A DNA stretch of 64,000 nt from Drechmeria coniospora. Its lineage: Eukaryota; Ascomycota; Sordariomycetes; Hypocreales; Ophiocordycipitaceae. Within the stretch, counting starts at the first letter, position 1; every line of letters begins with the position of its first letter. Shown here in pieces: positions 22,833 through 33,051 of the stretch. Where the stretch lies: assembly GCF_001625195.1 (NCBI RefSeq), contig NC_054389.1, positions 1 to 64,000 on the forward strand, in the 5' to 3' direction. The position numbers and the translations under genes were made by a program. Under the pieces are notes generated by a model, which saw only the letters and a list, made by a program, of their open reading frames with translations, made no database searches and was not told the origin of the DNA.

Positions 22833-23624
22833 GTAGGCTATCCAACCTTATTCTACTCGTACAATCATACAAGATTTTAAATTCTTCGTATCCCCTATAT
22901 ATACTTTTAACTAGTTGCTGGAATGTAGGCTATCCAACCTTATTCTACTCGTACGATCATACAAGATTTTAAATTCTTCGTATCCCCTGTACATACTTTT
23001 AACTAGTTGCTGGAATATAGGCTATCCAACCTTATTTTACTCGTACAATCATACAAGATTTTAAATTCTTCGTATCCCCTGTATATACTTCTAACTAGTT
23101 GCTGGAATGTAGGCTATCCAACCTTATTCTACTCGTACGATCATACAAGATTTTAAATTCTTCGTATCCCCTGTACATACTTCTAACTAATTGCTGGAAT
23201 GTAGGCTATCCAACCTTATTCTACTCGTACAATTATATAAGATTTTAAATTCTTCGTATCCCCTGTATATACTTTTAGCTAGTTGCTGGAATATAGGCTA
23301 TCCAACCTTATTCTACTCGTACAATTATACAAGATTTTAAATTTTTTGCATCCCCTGTAAATACTTTTAACTAGTTGCTGGAATGTAGGCTATCCAACCT
23401 TGTTCTACTCGTACAATCATACAAGATTTTAAATTCTTTGTATCCCCTGTACATACTTCTAACGAATTGCTGGAATGTAGGCTATCCAACCTTATTCTAC
23501 TCGTACAATTATACAAGATTTTAAATTCTTCGTATCCCCTGTACATACTTTTAACCAATTGCTGGAATTGGGGCTATCCAACCTTATTCTACTCGTATAA
23601 TTATACAAGATTTTAAATTCTAGA

Positions 23625-24329
23625 TTTAGTCGTTGCGTTGGGCGGGAAATAAATAAAACAGGGTAAATGCATTGCGTCGGATTGAATTGACAGGCGGACG
23701 GGCGGCCGAACAGGCGGGTGGTAGGGTAGGGTGTTTGCAAATTCAATTGCGTCTAGCTGCATTGGGTAATCGGCCCGGGAGGGCGCGGGCGGCGGGGGAA
23801 AAAAAATAAAAAAATAAAAAAGTACAAGACGAGGCACGCATACGCAACACGAGAGTTGCGGACGGAAATGGATTTAGTTACTGCATTAGGCGAGAAATAA
23901 ATAGAAGAGGTAAATGTATTGTATTGGATTGGATTAGGTTGGATTGGATTGGATTGGGTTGATAGAATAGGTAAATATACTGTATTGTTGCATTGGATGG
24001 TATTGGATTGCGTTGTATCGTATTGGATTGTGGAAAGAATGGAATTGGCCGTATAATACGAGTAGGAGTAACAAGGAAGTACAAGCGAGTATATATAGGG
24101 AAAATAAAATAGAAAATGTAAAAAATATACGTGCGTAGACGAATGATAAATGGAAAAAGATAGAATCGATGAAAAGGGCTTAGAAACCCTCCAAAAAACT
24201 ACAAAGAAGTTTTTTCTGGCAACGAGTTTACCGTCCAATACACTCTCCATATATGCCATACACACTACACGCTATACACTCTATACGCTATATATATATA
24301 TAACAACAATAGACAGCTGGTATAAGATA
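23625..24329. other. Low-complexity spacer with a decayed direct duplication and ATTGG repeats
   Basis: There is no supportable gene. A segment at about 23627-23695 recurs at about 23870-23937, the two differing mostly by transitions. Bases 23905-24035 are rich in TATTGGATTGG pentamers, and 24275-24302 is a TA-rich tract. Confidence 0.6.
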
Positions 24330-27289
24330 TAATAGCGATCCAGTACAATGCACAGCACAAAGTTGTAGTCTGCACCAAGTGCAGGTTATGTCTTGTCCTA
24401 AAGGAGGCAGATTGGATCCGACACCTTCGACGTAAACCTTACCGCCTAAGCGGGCAGGCGCTAAAGGTCAATATCCAACTCATTCGTCGGTTCACCCTTC
24501 GGTCGGTCGACGAACTAAGAGCTTATACGCCCGTACCAAGCGCACCCTGTGCACCGATCGACGGACTGGCGACCTTCCAGGGCTTCTACTGTCTGCAGGA
24601 TTGCGGGTTCTATACTATCTGGCTACCTTCCATGCACGCATACGTAGCGTCGTACGGTAGGGTAGCTAAGGAACATAAGGCGCACCGGCTGTAGGAGGAA
24701 TGCCAACTGCAGACGTACTTTACGGGTAAGGGCATAATAGACTACTTTGTCGTATGCCCGACGAAAGTACGGCCGGACGATGACTCGGGCAATACCCTAG
24801 GTCCAGATGCAGGAATTCTAGACATACTACGCTTCGATATCCAAGAGGCAGCAAACGACCTATACAAGCAGGCGGGATTAGTAGTTAACCTTAGTAAGGC
24901 AAGGAGCGCAAGCATACTATGGCTTCGATTTGCAGGCTTCCCCACCTACCTAGACGGCCTAAGGGACGGGGAGATTAATACGGCAGTATTGCTACCTCCC
25001 CGGAAGAAGATAAAGATGAAAATAAAGAACAACAACGGCAACAACAGTAATAATAGCAACGACGGCAACAACGGTAACGACAGTAACGACGGCAACAACG
25101 GTAACGACAGTAACGACAGTACAATGTTACATTACATTATAGAGGCTACCGATACCGTCCTCCGGAATGCATATACACACTATAGCAACGCCTTGCCGGA
25201 GCGGAGGATAACGCCCATTAGGGCTGCTATACTCAGCCGGTTTTACGCCGGCGCGCCGGGACCAGGAGGGCTAAAACCGTTCCGGACGTACGGAGTACAA
25301 TAACGAAAATACAATTGACAAGCACTTTAGCAAGATAAAGCAGCTTATAGCATACTATTACAGGGTAGTATATACGCCCGGGGGGCATTTTATGCAGCAG
25401 ACGGACGAGTCATACGTACCGTCGGATATAATCCAGGAATCGGTAGTGCAGAGGAAGCATATAGACAAGGTTATACGTATGCTAGAGACGAAAGGGCTAG
25501 CGACGGATGCGCTAATAAGGGCGGTGCGCAGGCTGCTGCTGTCGATAATATACCACAAGATCGGTGGGAAGCCGTTGAGTTCGGTGGTGCTTAGCTTCTG
25601 CACTATGCTCAGCCGGAAGACAAGCTCCCCTAGGGGGGGCGGTAAGTAGCGAAACGGACCAGGCAGGGTGGAAGGGACGTAGGAGGAGCCCGGCACGTTT
25701 AATAGCTACCTATCGGCGCTAGTCTGGACGGCGCAGATAATATTTAACGACTCCTGCAACGCACCTACCGACGAGCAACAGCTAACGAAGCTGAAGCGGA
25801 CGTGCAAGGAATTTATATACCAGTCGGATGAGACACCGTTCGGCTTTATACTAGCGTAGCGCCTATACCTATTTAGGGTTTCCGGCGAGACGGTTACGCC
25901 CAACCAGTCGCAATGGTCCGTCGACGGCGAAAGCGTTGTATATAAGGGTGTACCGCTTTGGATAAAGGACGTATCGGAGATTGTCCGATCCGAGTTCGAC
26001 CAGGCACAGACCATCCTCCGTGACGAGCTGCTATTAGGGTGCGGAGCAATAACGACGATAAGGTCGTATGCGGTGGATGACGACCTAGACCTTGATAGCT
26101 TCGGGGCGTTGTAGCTAGACGATAAACGCAACGAGCCCCTTGTCCGCGGATGCAGTACCGCCCTGGTGGACTGTATACAGCGGATCGCCCGGCTAAAACG
26201 GCTGTTCCTTATTGGGGGGGGGGGGGGGGCCGAGGAGGGACATAGCGGAAAGTTCGTACGCAAAGATGCAATATGCGCGTATGAGGCGTACGTACAGGAA
26301 GGTGCTATGCCATATTGCACCCGGCCCACCAATGCGCGCACCCGAGCTCCTGTCGGTAACGTTCCGCAATACCGCCAGGCGAAGGTACGTATTCGTCTGG
26401 GAGAAGCTGGTACTGCTGTACGTACAGTACTACAAGGGTCAGGAGCAGTCGGGGGGGTATAAGAAGAACGTACGGTTCGTACCGGGTGCTAGCGGGGACC
26501 TGCTCCTAACGTACCTGGCGTACGTCGTCCCCTTCCGCTAGGTGCTCCTCCGCTAGCGGAAGCCCGGGGCGGTACTGTCGCCTTACCTATGGGCCCGGCT
26601 GGACGGGAAGGTGTGGGACGACGGCAGCCTATTGCGCGCGCTCGTACGGGCGTGCAAGCGAGCCGAGGTCCCGGCGTTTAAGGCAGCGTGGTGGCGACAG
26701 GTAGCGGCGTCTATCACCAACGAGAAGTTCGGCGCCGATAGGGCCAACTTTAACGGGGCCGATGCGGCCGACGATATAGAGGACGAGGCGGACATTGTAG
26801 ACCTTGCGAAGATGAGCAACTACTCGTTCCGGGTGTTTAGAGGTTATACGCAAGCAACAACATGCTAACGCCGGCAACGCTACTAACCTGCGGCTTCCGC
26901 GCCTCGAGGAGCTGGAGGGGGCTGTTTAAGTTCGACCAGGTACTGTCCGGCAAGCGCCCGCCGCCCGCCGACGGCCCGGCCGGTATTGCCGCCGCGTGCA
27001 AGAGGGCCAGGGTCCGACAGCGGCCGTATGCGGGCGAGGACGACATACTGGCCGCCGCCCGATACATATACCGCGACCCCAAGCTCGAGTTCCGCACGCC
27101 CGGCCAGCGCGCTGCGGCTATGGCTATGCTAGCGCCGGACTTGCCGGATCAGCTTATCGTCGTACTCGGCACCGGCTCCGGCAAGAGCCTACTGTTTATA
27201 GTCGGTACGTTAGTGCAGGACGCCGGGGTAACGATTGTAGTCATACCCCAGGTGGCCCTGCGCGGTAACGTACAGTTGCGCCTGCGGGG
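24330..27289 (+). pseudogene. Truncated, multiply broken paralogue of the OrsD/recombinase-like/RecQ gene
   Basis: Conceptual translation in pieces follows the 178-5208 protein from its N-terminal Cys cluster (about 24358) to helicase Walker A (VVLGTGSGKS, about 27155) and motif Ia. It then stops abruptly at 27289, where adhesin-promoter DNA begins, so most of the helicase is missing. There are in-frame stops (for example near 24691, 25646, 25857, 26112, 26539) and a probable slip at a poly-G run near 26215-26229. Many stops are TAG where CAG or CGG would fit, as expected from C-to-T decay. It keeps an Asn-rich tract (NNNGNNSNN) at the same place as the SN tract of the intact copy. It also keeps RAPELLSVTF, KKNVRFVP, WWRQVAAS and SNYSFRVFRGY, with the final His replaced by Tyr. 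Its middle and 3' parts are much more GC-rich than the left compartment around it. Confidence 0.85.
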
Positions 27290-27310
27290 TAATCTTAAAA
27301 TGTAGAACAT
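27150..27310 (-). other. Chimeric short frame: adhesin start codon fused antisense into the helicase pseudogene
   Basis: The duplicated adhesin promoter brings its ATG (27310) and first seven codons (MFYILRL). These then read about 45 codons antisense through helicase sequence to a TGA near 27150. No function is implied and the signal peptide is incomplete. It shows that the 3' end of the duplication lies inside adhesin exon 1. Confidence 0.45.
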
Positions 27311-28167
27311 CTTAAATTATATAAATGCCACTTAATATCTCCAATATCTCTATCGGAATGTATATTATGTTAGTACGGTTAGTAAAAGCGTACTGAAAGG
27401 TATTAAAATGATTGTGTTATTTACTAGTATAATCTTTGGAACCACCTAGTTTTATTCTGTATTTACTTGACTGTATGGGCAGATTTGAGAATAGTTGTTA
27501 TGGTATCGGGCTTAGCCCGATATAGGAGAACAAAGGGAACCAAGGGACCCACTAGGAGGAACGCACACAACTAGAAGCCCTAGTTGTCAAGTAGTTTTCC
27601 CTCCTTCAAGTCTTTTAATAAACATCATTTGAGAGTCCTAGAGCAGTCGCCTAGCGACTCCGTAACAATGGTATTAGATATCGATGAGATTATGGAAGGA
27701 GGTATACTATATCGCCAATATATAGGCCAATTGGTTAATACTTTATCTGTAGCGCGATGCGGAATATACCTATATAATATATACATAGTATACGATACCT
27801 TTAGTAGTATACTGCTTGTACTTTATACTGCCTTGTCGTGTGGGGTATACGGGTAGATTCTTCGGTTTCAATTGTAAATCTATTGCTATCTAGCGGTTTT
27901 AAGGTTTCAAAGCAAGCTATCTGAAACAGCTAAGAAGATGATATGTTCGATTTTATAAAGGCTAAAAGCCAATTATAAAATGACTCAAAACATACGTACG
28001 ATAACGGACAGCTCCACTGGGTACGGAATTCCTAAGTAGAAGCAGTAGTATAAGGATCCTTACTTGTATAATGCACAAAAAGTATAATTATAACTATAAC
28101 GCAAGGCAAACTTCCAGATTGTATTATTTCATTAACAGTACTATATAGAACAATAAAAATCCTTTTA
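27290..28167. repeat. Adhesin promoter region, copy B (with solo LTR)
   Basis: The stretch is homologous to 19899-20598, interrupted by a 172-base LTR plus its target duplication. It has A or T where copy A has G or C at many sites (for example GATATCGATGAG versus GATGTCGATGAG), consistent with transition decay. A roughly 63-codon frame from 27669 to 27856 is also largely present in copy A but broken there. I do not call it a gene. Confidence 0.8.
27496..27667. mobile_element. Solo LTR (172 bp)
   Basis: Termini are TGTTATGG and CGTAACA (5-base inverted TGTTA/TAACA). Flanks are ATAGT (27491-27495) and ATGGT (27668-27672); the empty site in copy A reads ATGGT. This is a 5-base target duplication with one later G-to-A change. 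The sequence is unrelated to the LTRs of the copia element that follows, so a different family inserted here and recombined out. Confidence 0.82.
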
Positions 28168-28220
28168 AAATAAAAGGGGAAATACCTCTTGGAATAAAGG
28201 GGTAAATTGGGAAGGGTGCG

Positions 28221-28400
28221 TGTGTGTTGTATGTATATAGTGGCCAATAGTAGACTAGGATCACGTGATTGTATGGGGCACGATTACAGAGAGGATAAAA
28301 GTAGCCGCTTAGGGGCAGCCTCTTTTCCCCCCTTTCGTACTAAATTGAATCCATTGAAAGAGATCTCTTGTTACTAGTTTCCCCTAGAACCGAACCAACA
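28221..28400 (+). repeat. Copia 5' LTR
   Basis: Starts TGTGTGTTGTATG and ends GAACCAACA. It pairs with the LTR at 36177-36356, differing at scattered, mostly transition sites. Confidence 0.88.
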
Positions 28401-28891
28401 CTGATTAGTGCTGTGTGTAAAGAACAGCACAGATTGGCAAGGCTTAAAGAGGATCACGATACTACTACCCGTTTCCTACCAGAGAAGCCTGGCAGTAGTA
28501 CGCGACTAAAAGGGTCAGATTCATCGGGTATCCGTACGTATTTAGGCGGACCTAATACCCCAGAGTTTAATTGCTACAATAAGATAAAGACTATCTTTTC
28601 GCCTATACCTCAGGCCATTAGATATATTTACCTTGTGCCTAGAGACCTATTTACTAGATTTCTAGGAGTGTTATATTATACAAACCAACAATCCCAGTAC
28701 GACAACGTCATTGCCTCCGATTACCCCGTACCGAAATACGTCATACTGCACAACCCGCAATAAGCGTACGCTTCCAACAAGGACACGTAACCCACTTCCC
28801 CACTTGCTACAGTACCAGTACAACAAGTCAGAATAAAACCACAATACAGAAAAACAATTAAAAAAAACAAATATAAATAAGAAAAACAATA
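28401..28891 (+). other. Copia leader region
   Basis: This is sequence between the 5' LTR and the first gag ATG. It has a frame of about 130 codons running out of the LTR (28368-28763), but that frame resembles no gag or pol domain. I read it as untranslated leader containing the primer-binding site. Confidence 0.5.
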
Positions 28892-30985
28892 ATGGAAGAA
28901 TCAATGGAATACCAGCCATCGATATCGGAAGAGCAGGATCCGTTAATGGAATATATTAGTAAAGGGGCAGGTTGCGACAAGGAAACCAAGAAACTACTAC
29001 AGGCAGAATACTTGGATTTTAATTTAATCCCAGACAATACTGTACCTATTGCATTTTTAAATAATTACGTTATTCGAATGATCGCTCGTTACAGAAGGGA
29101 CAACAGCTTAACAATAGAAGAAAAACAGGTAGACTTCCAAGATAACTTCAAGGATTAGGATGTCAATATGTTCCAAAAAGTCCACCCACTGGTAAGGAAA
29201 ATGCTACGGAATACACTAAGGTACTATGGTATTTATACAGGTCCATTACGGGCAGGTATATCCCGCCAGTTAGAACAGGTACTCCAAAGTAAAACATTGC
29301 TAGAATGGGATAAGAAGGACCTTAAGAACTATATCTATAAATGCTCACCTTTCTTTAGGAACTATATTAATAAAATATTAAATACAGGCACTAACTATAG
29401 CTCGTTAACTATTGTTGTTAATAATACGACCCCTAGCACAGGGAATGATTTTTCGAGAGGTACAGTATTACAAACACCTAATTCAAGAAATACAGTAGGA
29501 CAATCGACCGTACGACCGACTGAGAACGCACAATACGATACTATACAATCGACCGAGAACGTACAATACGATACTATACGATCGACCGAGAATACAGAAT
29601 ACAATACTGTACGACCGACCGAGAAAACACAATACAATACATTGTACCGATTCCGAACAGCAGATACTACAATTCCAACAAATACGGTAAATAATATAAT
29701 TCCAACAAATCCAGCAAATACCACAATTCAACAAAATACAATTCCAAAAAATACTATAACCACAGAAAATACAAATCTAGTACCACAAGTACTACAGATA
29801 TATCGAGGAGGGAATGCACCAGTTAATGCTAAGAATTGCCGGGAATTTTCAAAGTCGTGGAAACCAGAATATATGTATTCGGGAGAATTATATTATATTT
29901 TGGACGATACAGTTAAACAGTTTCAGGAAATATGTAAAGAGGCGGGGATACAGCCAAACCAGTATTATGCAGTTTTTAAAAAGGTATTTACAGGCAAGGT
30001 ACAGAGATAGGTCCGAAGGTATGTACGATCAAAGTGGACATTCAGGCAAATGTATAATACAGTTAAGCAGGAATTTAAGTCAAATATTACTAAACAGGCA
30101 TATTTCCACGAATGGTCAACAATTACATTTACAGCAATTAGAAACCAAGAAGCAAATACAGGCAAGGACTTACAGGATATCTTACGGGAACTAACGGACA
30201 GAATACAACTATACCAGCGAGCATTGGGTCCCGGATTTATGGGAGACGATATATTAATTACTGCAGTAATTCGGGTATATAGGAATGTACTGGAATTGGA
30301 ACAGACTTTTACAAGACCTGCAACAACATTTAGGGCATTATACGCCGATTTACGTACATTAATACATGTATATAACGAAAAACATACAGAGACCTATTTT
30401 GTTGATCGGAGATATAATAATAATAACAACTACCGTAATAAGGGTAGTAGGCAAGGCACCTACCAAGGTAGCAAGCAAGGCACCTACTAAGGTAGCAAGC
30501 AAAGCACCTACTAAGGTAGCAAGCAAGGCACCTACCAAGGTACCGACTAAGGCACCTACTAAGGTACCAACCGAGGCACCTACAAAGGCACCAATCAGGG
30601 CACCTACCAAGGTATACTAAATAGGCCACAGTACAAGTGGAAGAAAAAGTGTTATATCTGCAATAAGACTGGGTGCTGGATGCGGAACCATACATTAGAG
30701 GAACAACAACAAGCCATTAGTCGCTGGAAAAGAGAACGTGAATTCTTAGGCAATAATACACAACAGTTTGCGTTATATCTTACGGAATACGAAGGTGGAC
30801 CGGATAATAACGATAGTAACGAATGCACTACAGGTACTGTAACACCCGAAGATACAGCAATTATACAGTATACCGATCAGGCCCAGGATTCCTTCTTAAT
30901 ACAAGCGTACCTAACTACCCAAGCAGCATACTATATACTACTAGGCAAGGTACCTCCTCCTAAGACTACAGATACAGTAGTCTAG
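28892..30985 (+). pseudogene. copia gag, interrupted by in-frame stops
   Basis: Four open pieces (28892-29158, 29168-30010, 30050-30490 and 30680-30985) lie in the same reading frame. They are separated by TAG (29156), TAG (30008), TAA (30488) and further TAAs. The stops at 30488-30560 arise inside a 24-base tandem repeat (CAAGGCACCTACCAAGGTAG and variants) where neighbouring units have CAA, which is a clear C-to-T signature. The third piece has the capsid-like helical region. After it comes a zinc-knuckle-like CYICNKTGCW...H (about 30650). It would package RNA in virus-like particles if intact. Confidence 0.78.
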
Positions 30986-31187
30986 GTACAATACTTCCTT
31001 ATCGATAGGTATTCAGACCATTAATTCCAAGGCATTCTTCCAGATACAGGAGCAGCGGAACACTCAACTGGAGGGTATAACCAATTTCGGGCACTACAAC
31101 AAGAAACTACATTACAACTTGACCAAACACGTGCAGGGGAAGTAACTGTACAATTTGGAGATACAGAACCAATTAAATCTATCGGTA

Positions 31188-33051
31188 AGTCGGACCCCCC
31201 CAAGATGGGCACCCCCCAAGATGGGCACCCTATTTAGCACCTTCATCCACATCAACCTACAATATTACAACCGCGTTTTCTCGTGCATTTTAACTACAAT
31301 CAATTAAAAAAGCTATATACGGCTTTCTCAATGGCTAGGCTACCTACCTATTCCGAAGAAACGGTCCAGTTAGCTCTCTACGCTATTCGAAACGGGCTAT
31401 CGCAAATCCAGGCTGCCCGACAGTATGGAATTCCACGCGCTACGCTCCAACATCGATTACGCGGCCGCCTTCCAATAAAAGATGCAAAAGAAATATCGCA
31501 GAGGCTCTCAAATGATCAAGAAAAGCACCTACGCGATTGGGTCCTTGCCCAAGGCGCGTTAGGGCTACCGCCGTCACATTATTAACTAAAGGTCTTTACC
31601 GCCCGGATCCTCGTTGCTGGAGGAGACCTTGAACCTCTCGGTAAGAACTGGATTGCCGGCTTTTTGCGTCGTAACCCAGAAGTTAGTACCGTACGAGGCA
31701 AGTCTATCGAATGCGCCCGTTTAAATGGCGCTACTATCCCTCGGATCCAGTCCTGGTTCAATTTACTAAGGCTGCCGGCACTGCAGGCTATCTTACCCCA
31801 ACACCGATGGAATATGGACGAAACAGGGATCCTAGAAGGCCTCGGCAGCAATGGTCTTGTACTAGGGAGCTCAAAGAAGAAGATACAGCTGAAAAAACGG
31901 CTTGGATCGCGTTGTTGGACTACAATTGTAGAGTGCGTCTCTGCAACGGGCCAGGCCCTAATGCCGCTGGTCCTTTTTAAGGGTAAAGACCTTCAACACC
32001 AATGGTTTCCGGAGAAATTGGCCTATTTGGATCAATGGCGCTTTGCAGCAACCGATAAGGGCTGGACTAGCGATGCAATTGCATTAAAGTGGCTAAAAGA
32101 GGTCTTTATCCCCGGAACGAAGGCATCGAAAACGAATAAACGGCTACTTATTGTTGATGGGCACGGAAGCCATACGACAGATGATTTTATGTACGAATGC
32201 TTCGATAATGGTATCTTCCTACTATTCCTACCGGCACACGCCTCATACGTCCTCCAGCCTCTCGATGTATCGTGTTTTTCACCCATTAAGGCTGCCTACC
32301 GCCGGGCTATTGAAGCTATTGCGTTTTTAGCTGGTAGTAACGATACAACGCCAATCGGCAAGGCTACCTTTTTGCAATGCTATTATAAGGCCCGTACGGA
32401 AGGTCTTACGGAACGGAATATTAAGGGAGGCTGGAAGGGATCTGGGTTGTGGCCCGTTAATATAGCAAAGCCTCTAATGAGCCGCCTTCTATTACAGACC
32501 GACCCCCCAGCCGTTCCAGAAGCCGAGGCCCTAAAAAGGCAGCTTGAGGAGGAATCCGATCCATTCCGAACACCCTACAGATCGTACGACGTTAAAGTCC
32601 TTATTGCAAAGGTATACGCGCCCGGCCAAGTTGATCGGGCTGCTAGGCGGCTGTTTTGGAAGATTGGCCGGGGCCTTGATGCCCAAAACACCACCCTTGC
32701 AGAGGCCCAGGCTAAAATCGCTCAATTGGAATATCAAGTCTATCGACTTAAGCCTCTAAAGAAGCAAAAAGTAGCCCAAGATCCCAACGAGCGCTTTGCA
32801 CAGATTGAACAGATCGTTGAGACTCGAGCAAGACTGCAACGGGTGCTAGATCCGGCCCCAATAGCCGCCTTAACGTCTAGTTACGAATTTGAGAGCCTTT
32901 GCTTTGAATGGCAGCTTGAATAGATACTCTAGATATTTTATTTTAATATTGCGGTACTGAAAATGCTGCTTTTTTCGGCTTTAAAGTCTGCCGCCTTGTC
33001 GTTGTGAGGGGTGCCCATCTTGGGGGGTGCCCATCTTGGGGGGGTCCGACT
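31188..33051 (+). mobile_element. pogo/Fot1-type DNA transposon (1,864 bp) nested in copia pol
   Basis: Inverted termini of about 43 bases start AGTCGGACCCCCCAAGATGG and include the direct motif CCCAAGATGGGCACC twice at each end. The dinucleotide TA flanks both sides (31186-31187 and 33052-33053), as expected for Tc1/mariner insertion. The termini match almost perfectly, so the insertion is younger than the copia decay around it. Confidence 0.93.
31331..32923 (+). pseudogene. pogo/Fot1 transposase with one in-frame stop
   Basis: About 530 codons. The N-terminal helix-turn-helix/CENP-B-like DNA-binding region is ARLPTYSEE...SQIQAARQYGIPRATLQHRL. The DDE_1 catalytic core shows NMDETG (~31815), VDGHGSH (~32155) and LDVSCFSPIKAAY (~32260) for the three acidic positions. 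A single TAA at 31583-31585, right after PPSHY, interrupts an otherwise open frame; a CAA-to-TAA change would explain it. This copy is therefore probably non-autonomous unless read-through occurs, but its terminal repeats look intact. Confidence 0.9.

Larger units (their letters stand above)
20926..23624. repeat. 92-bp minisatellite, about 23 units, interrupted by a TRIM element
   Basis: The unit runs from CCAACCTTATTCTACTCG through CATACAAGATTTTAAATTC to CTGGAATGTAGGCTAT, about 92 bases. Units differ mostly by G/A and C/T at a few recurring sites (for example TACGATCAT versus TACAATCAT), which gives families of alternating variants. The array stops at 22240 and resumes at 22833, around an inserted retroelement. 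Confidence 0.92.

Noticed and set aside
20926..23624. CRISPR-like array
   Set aside because: The units are whole 92-base tandem copies without unique spacers, in a fungal genome.
27584..27856. 90-codon frame (MVLDIDEI...) in promoter copy B
   Set aside because: It begins inside the solo LTR, is broken in copy A and matches nothing I recognise.
28368..28763. 131-codon frame in the copia leader
   Set aside because: It starts inside the LTR and shows no gag-like feature.
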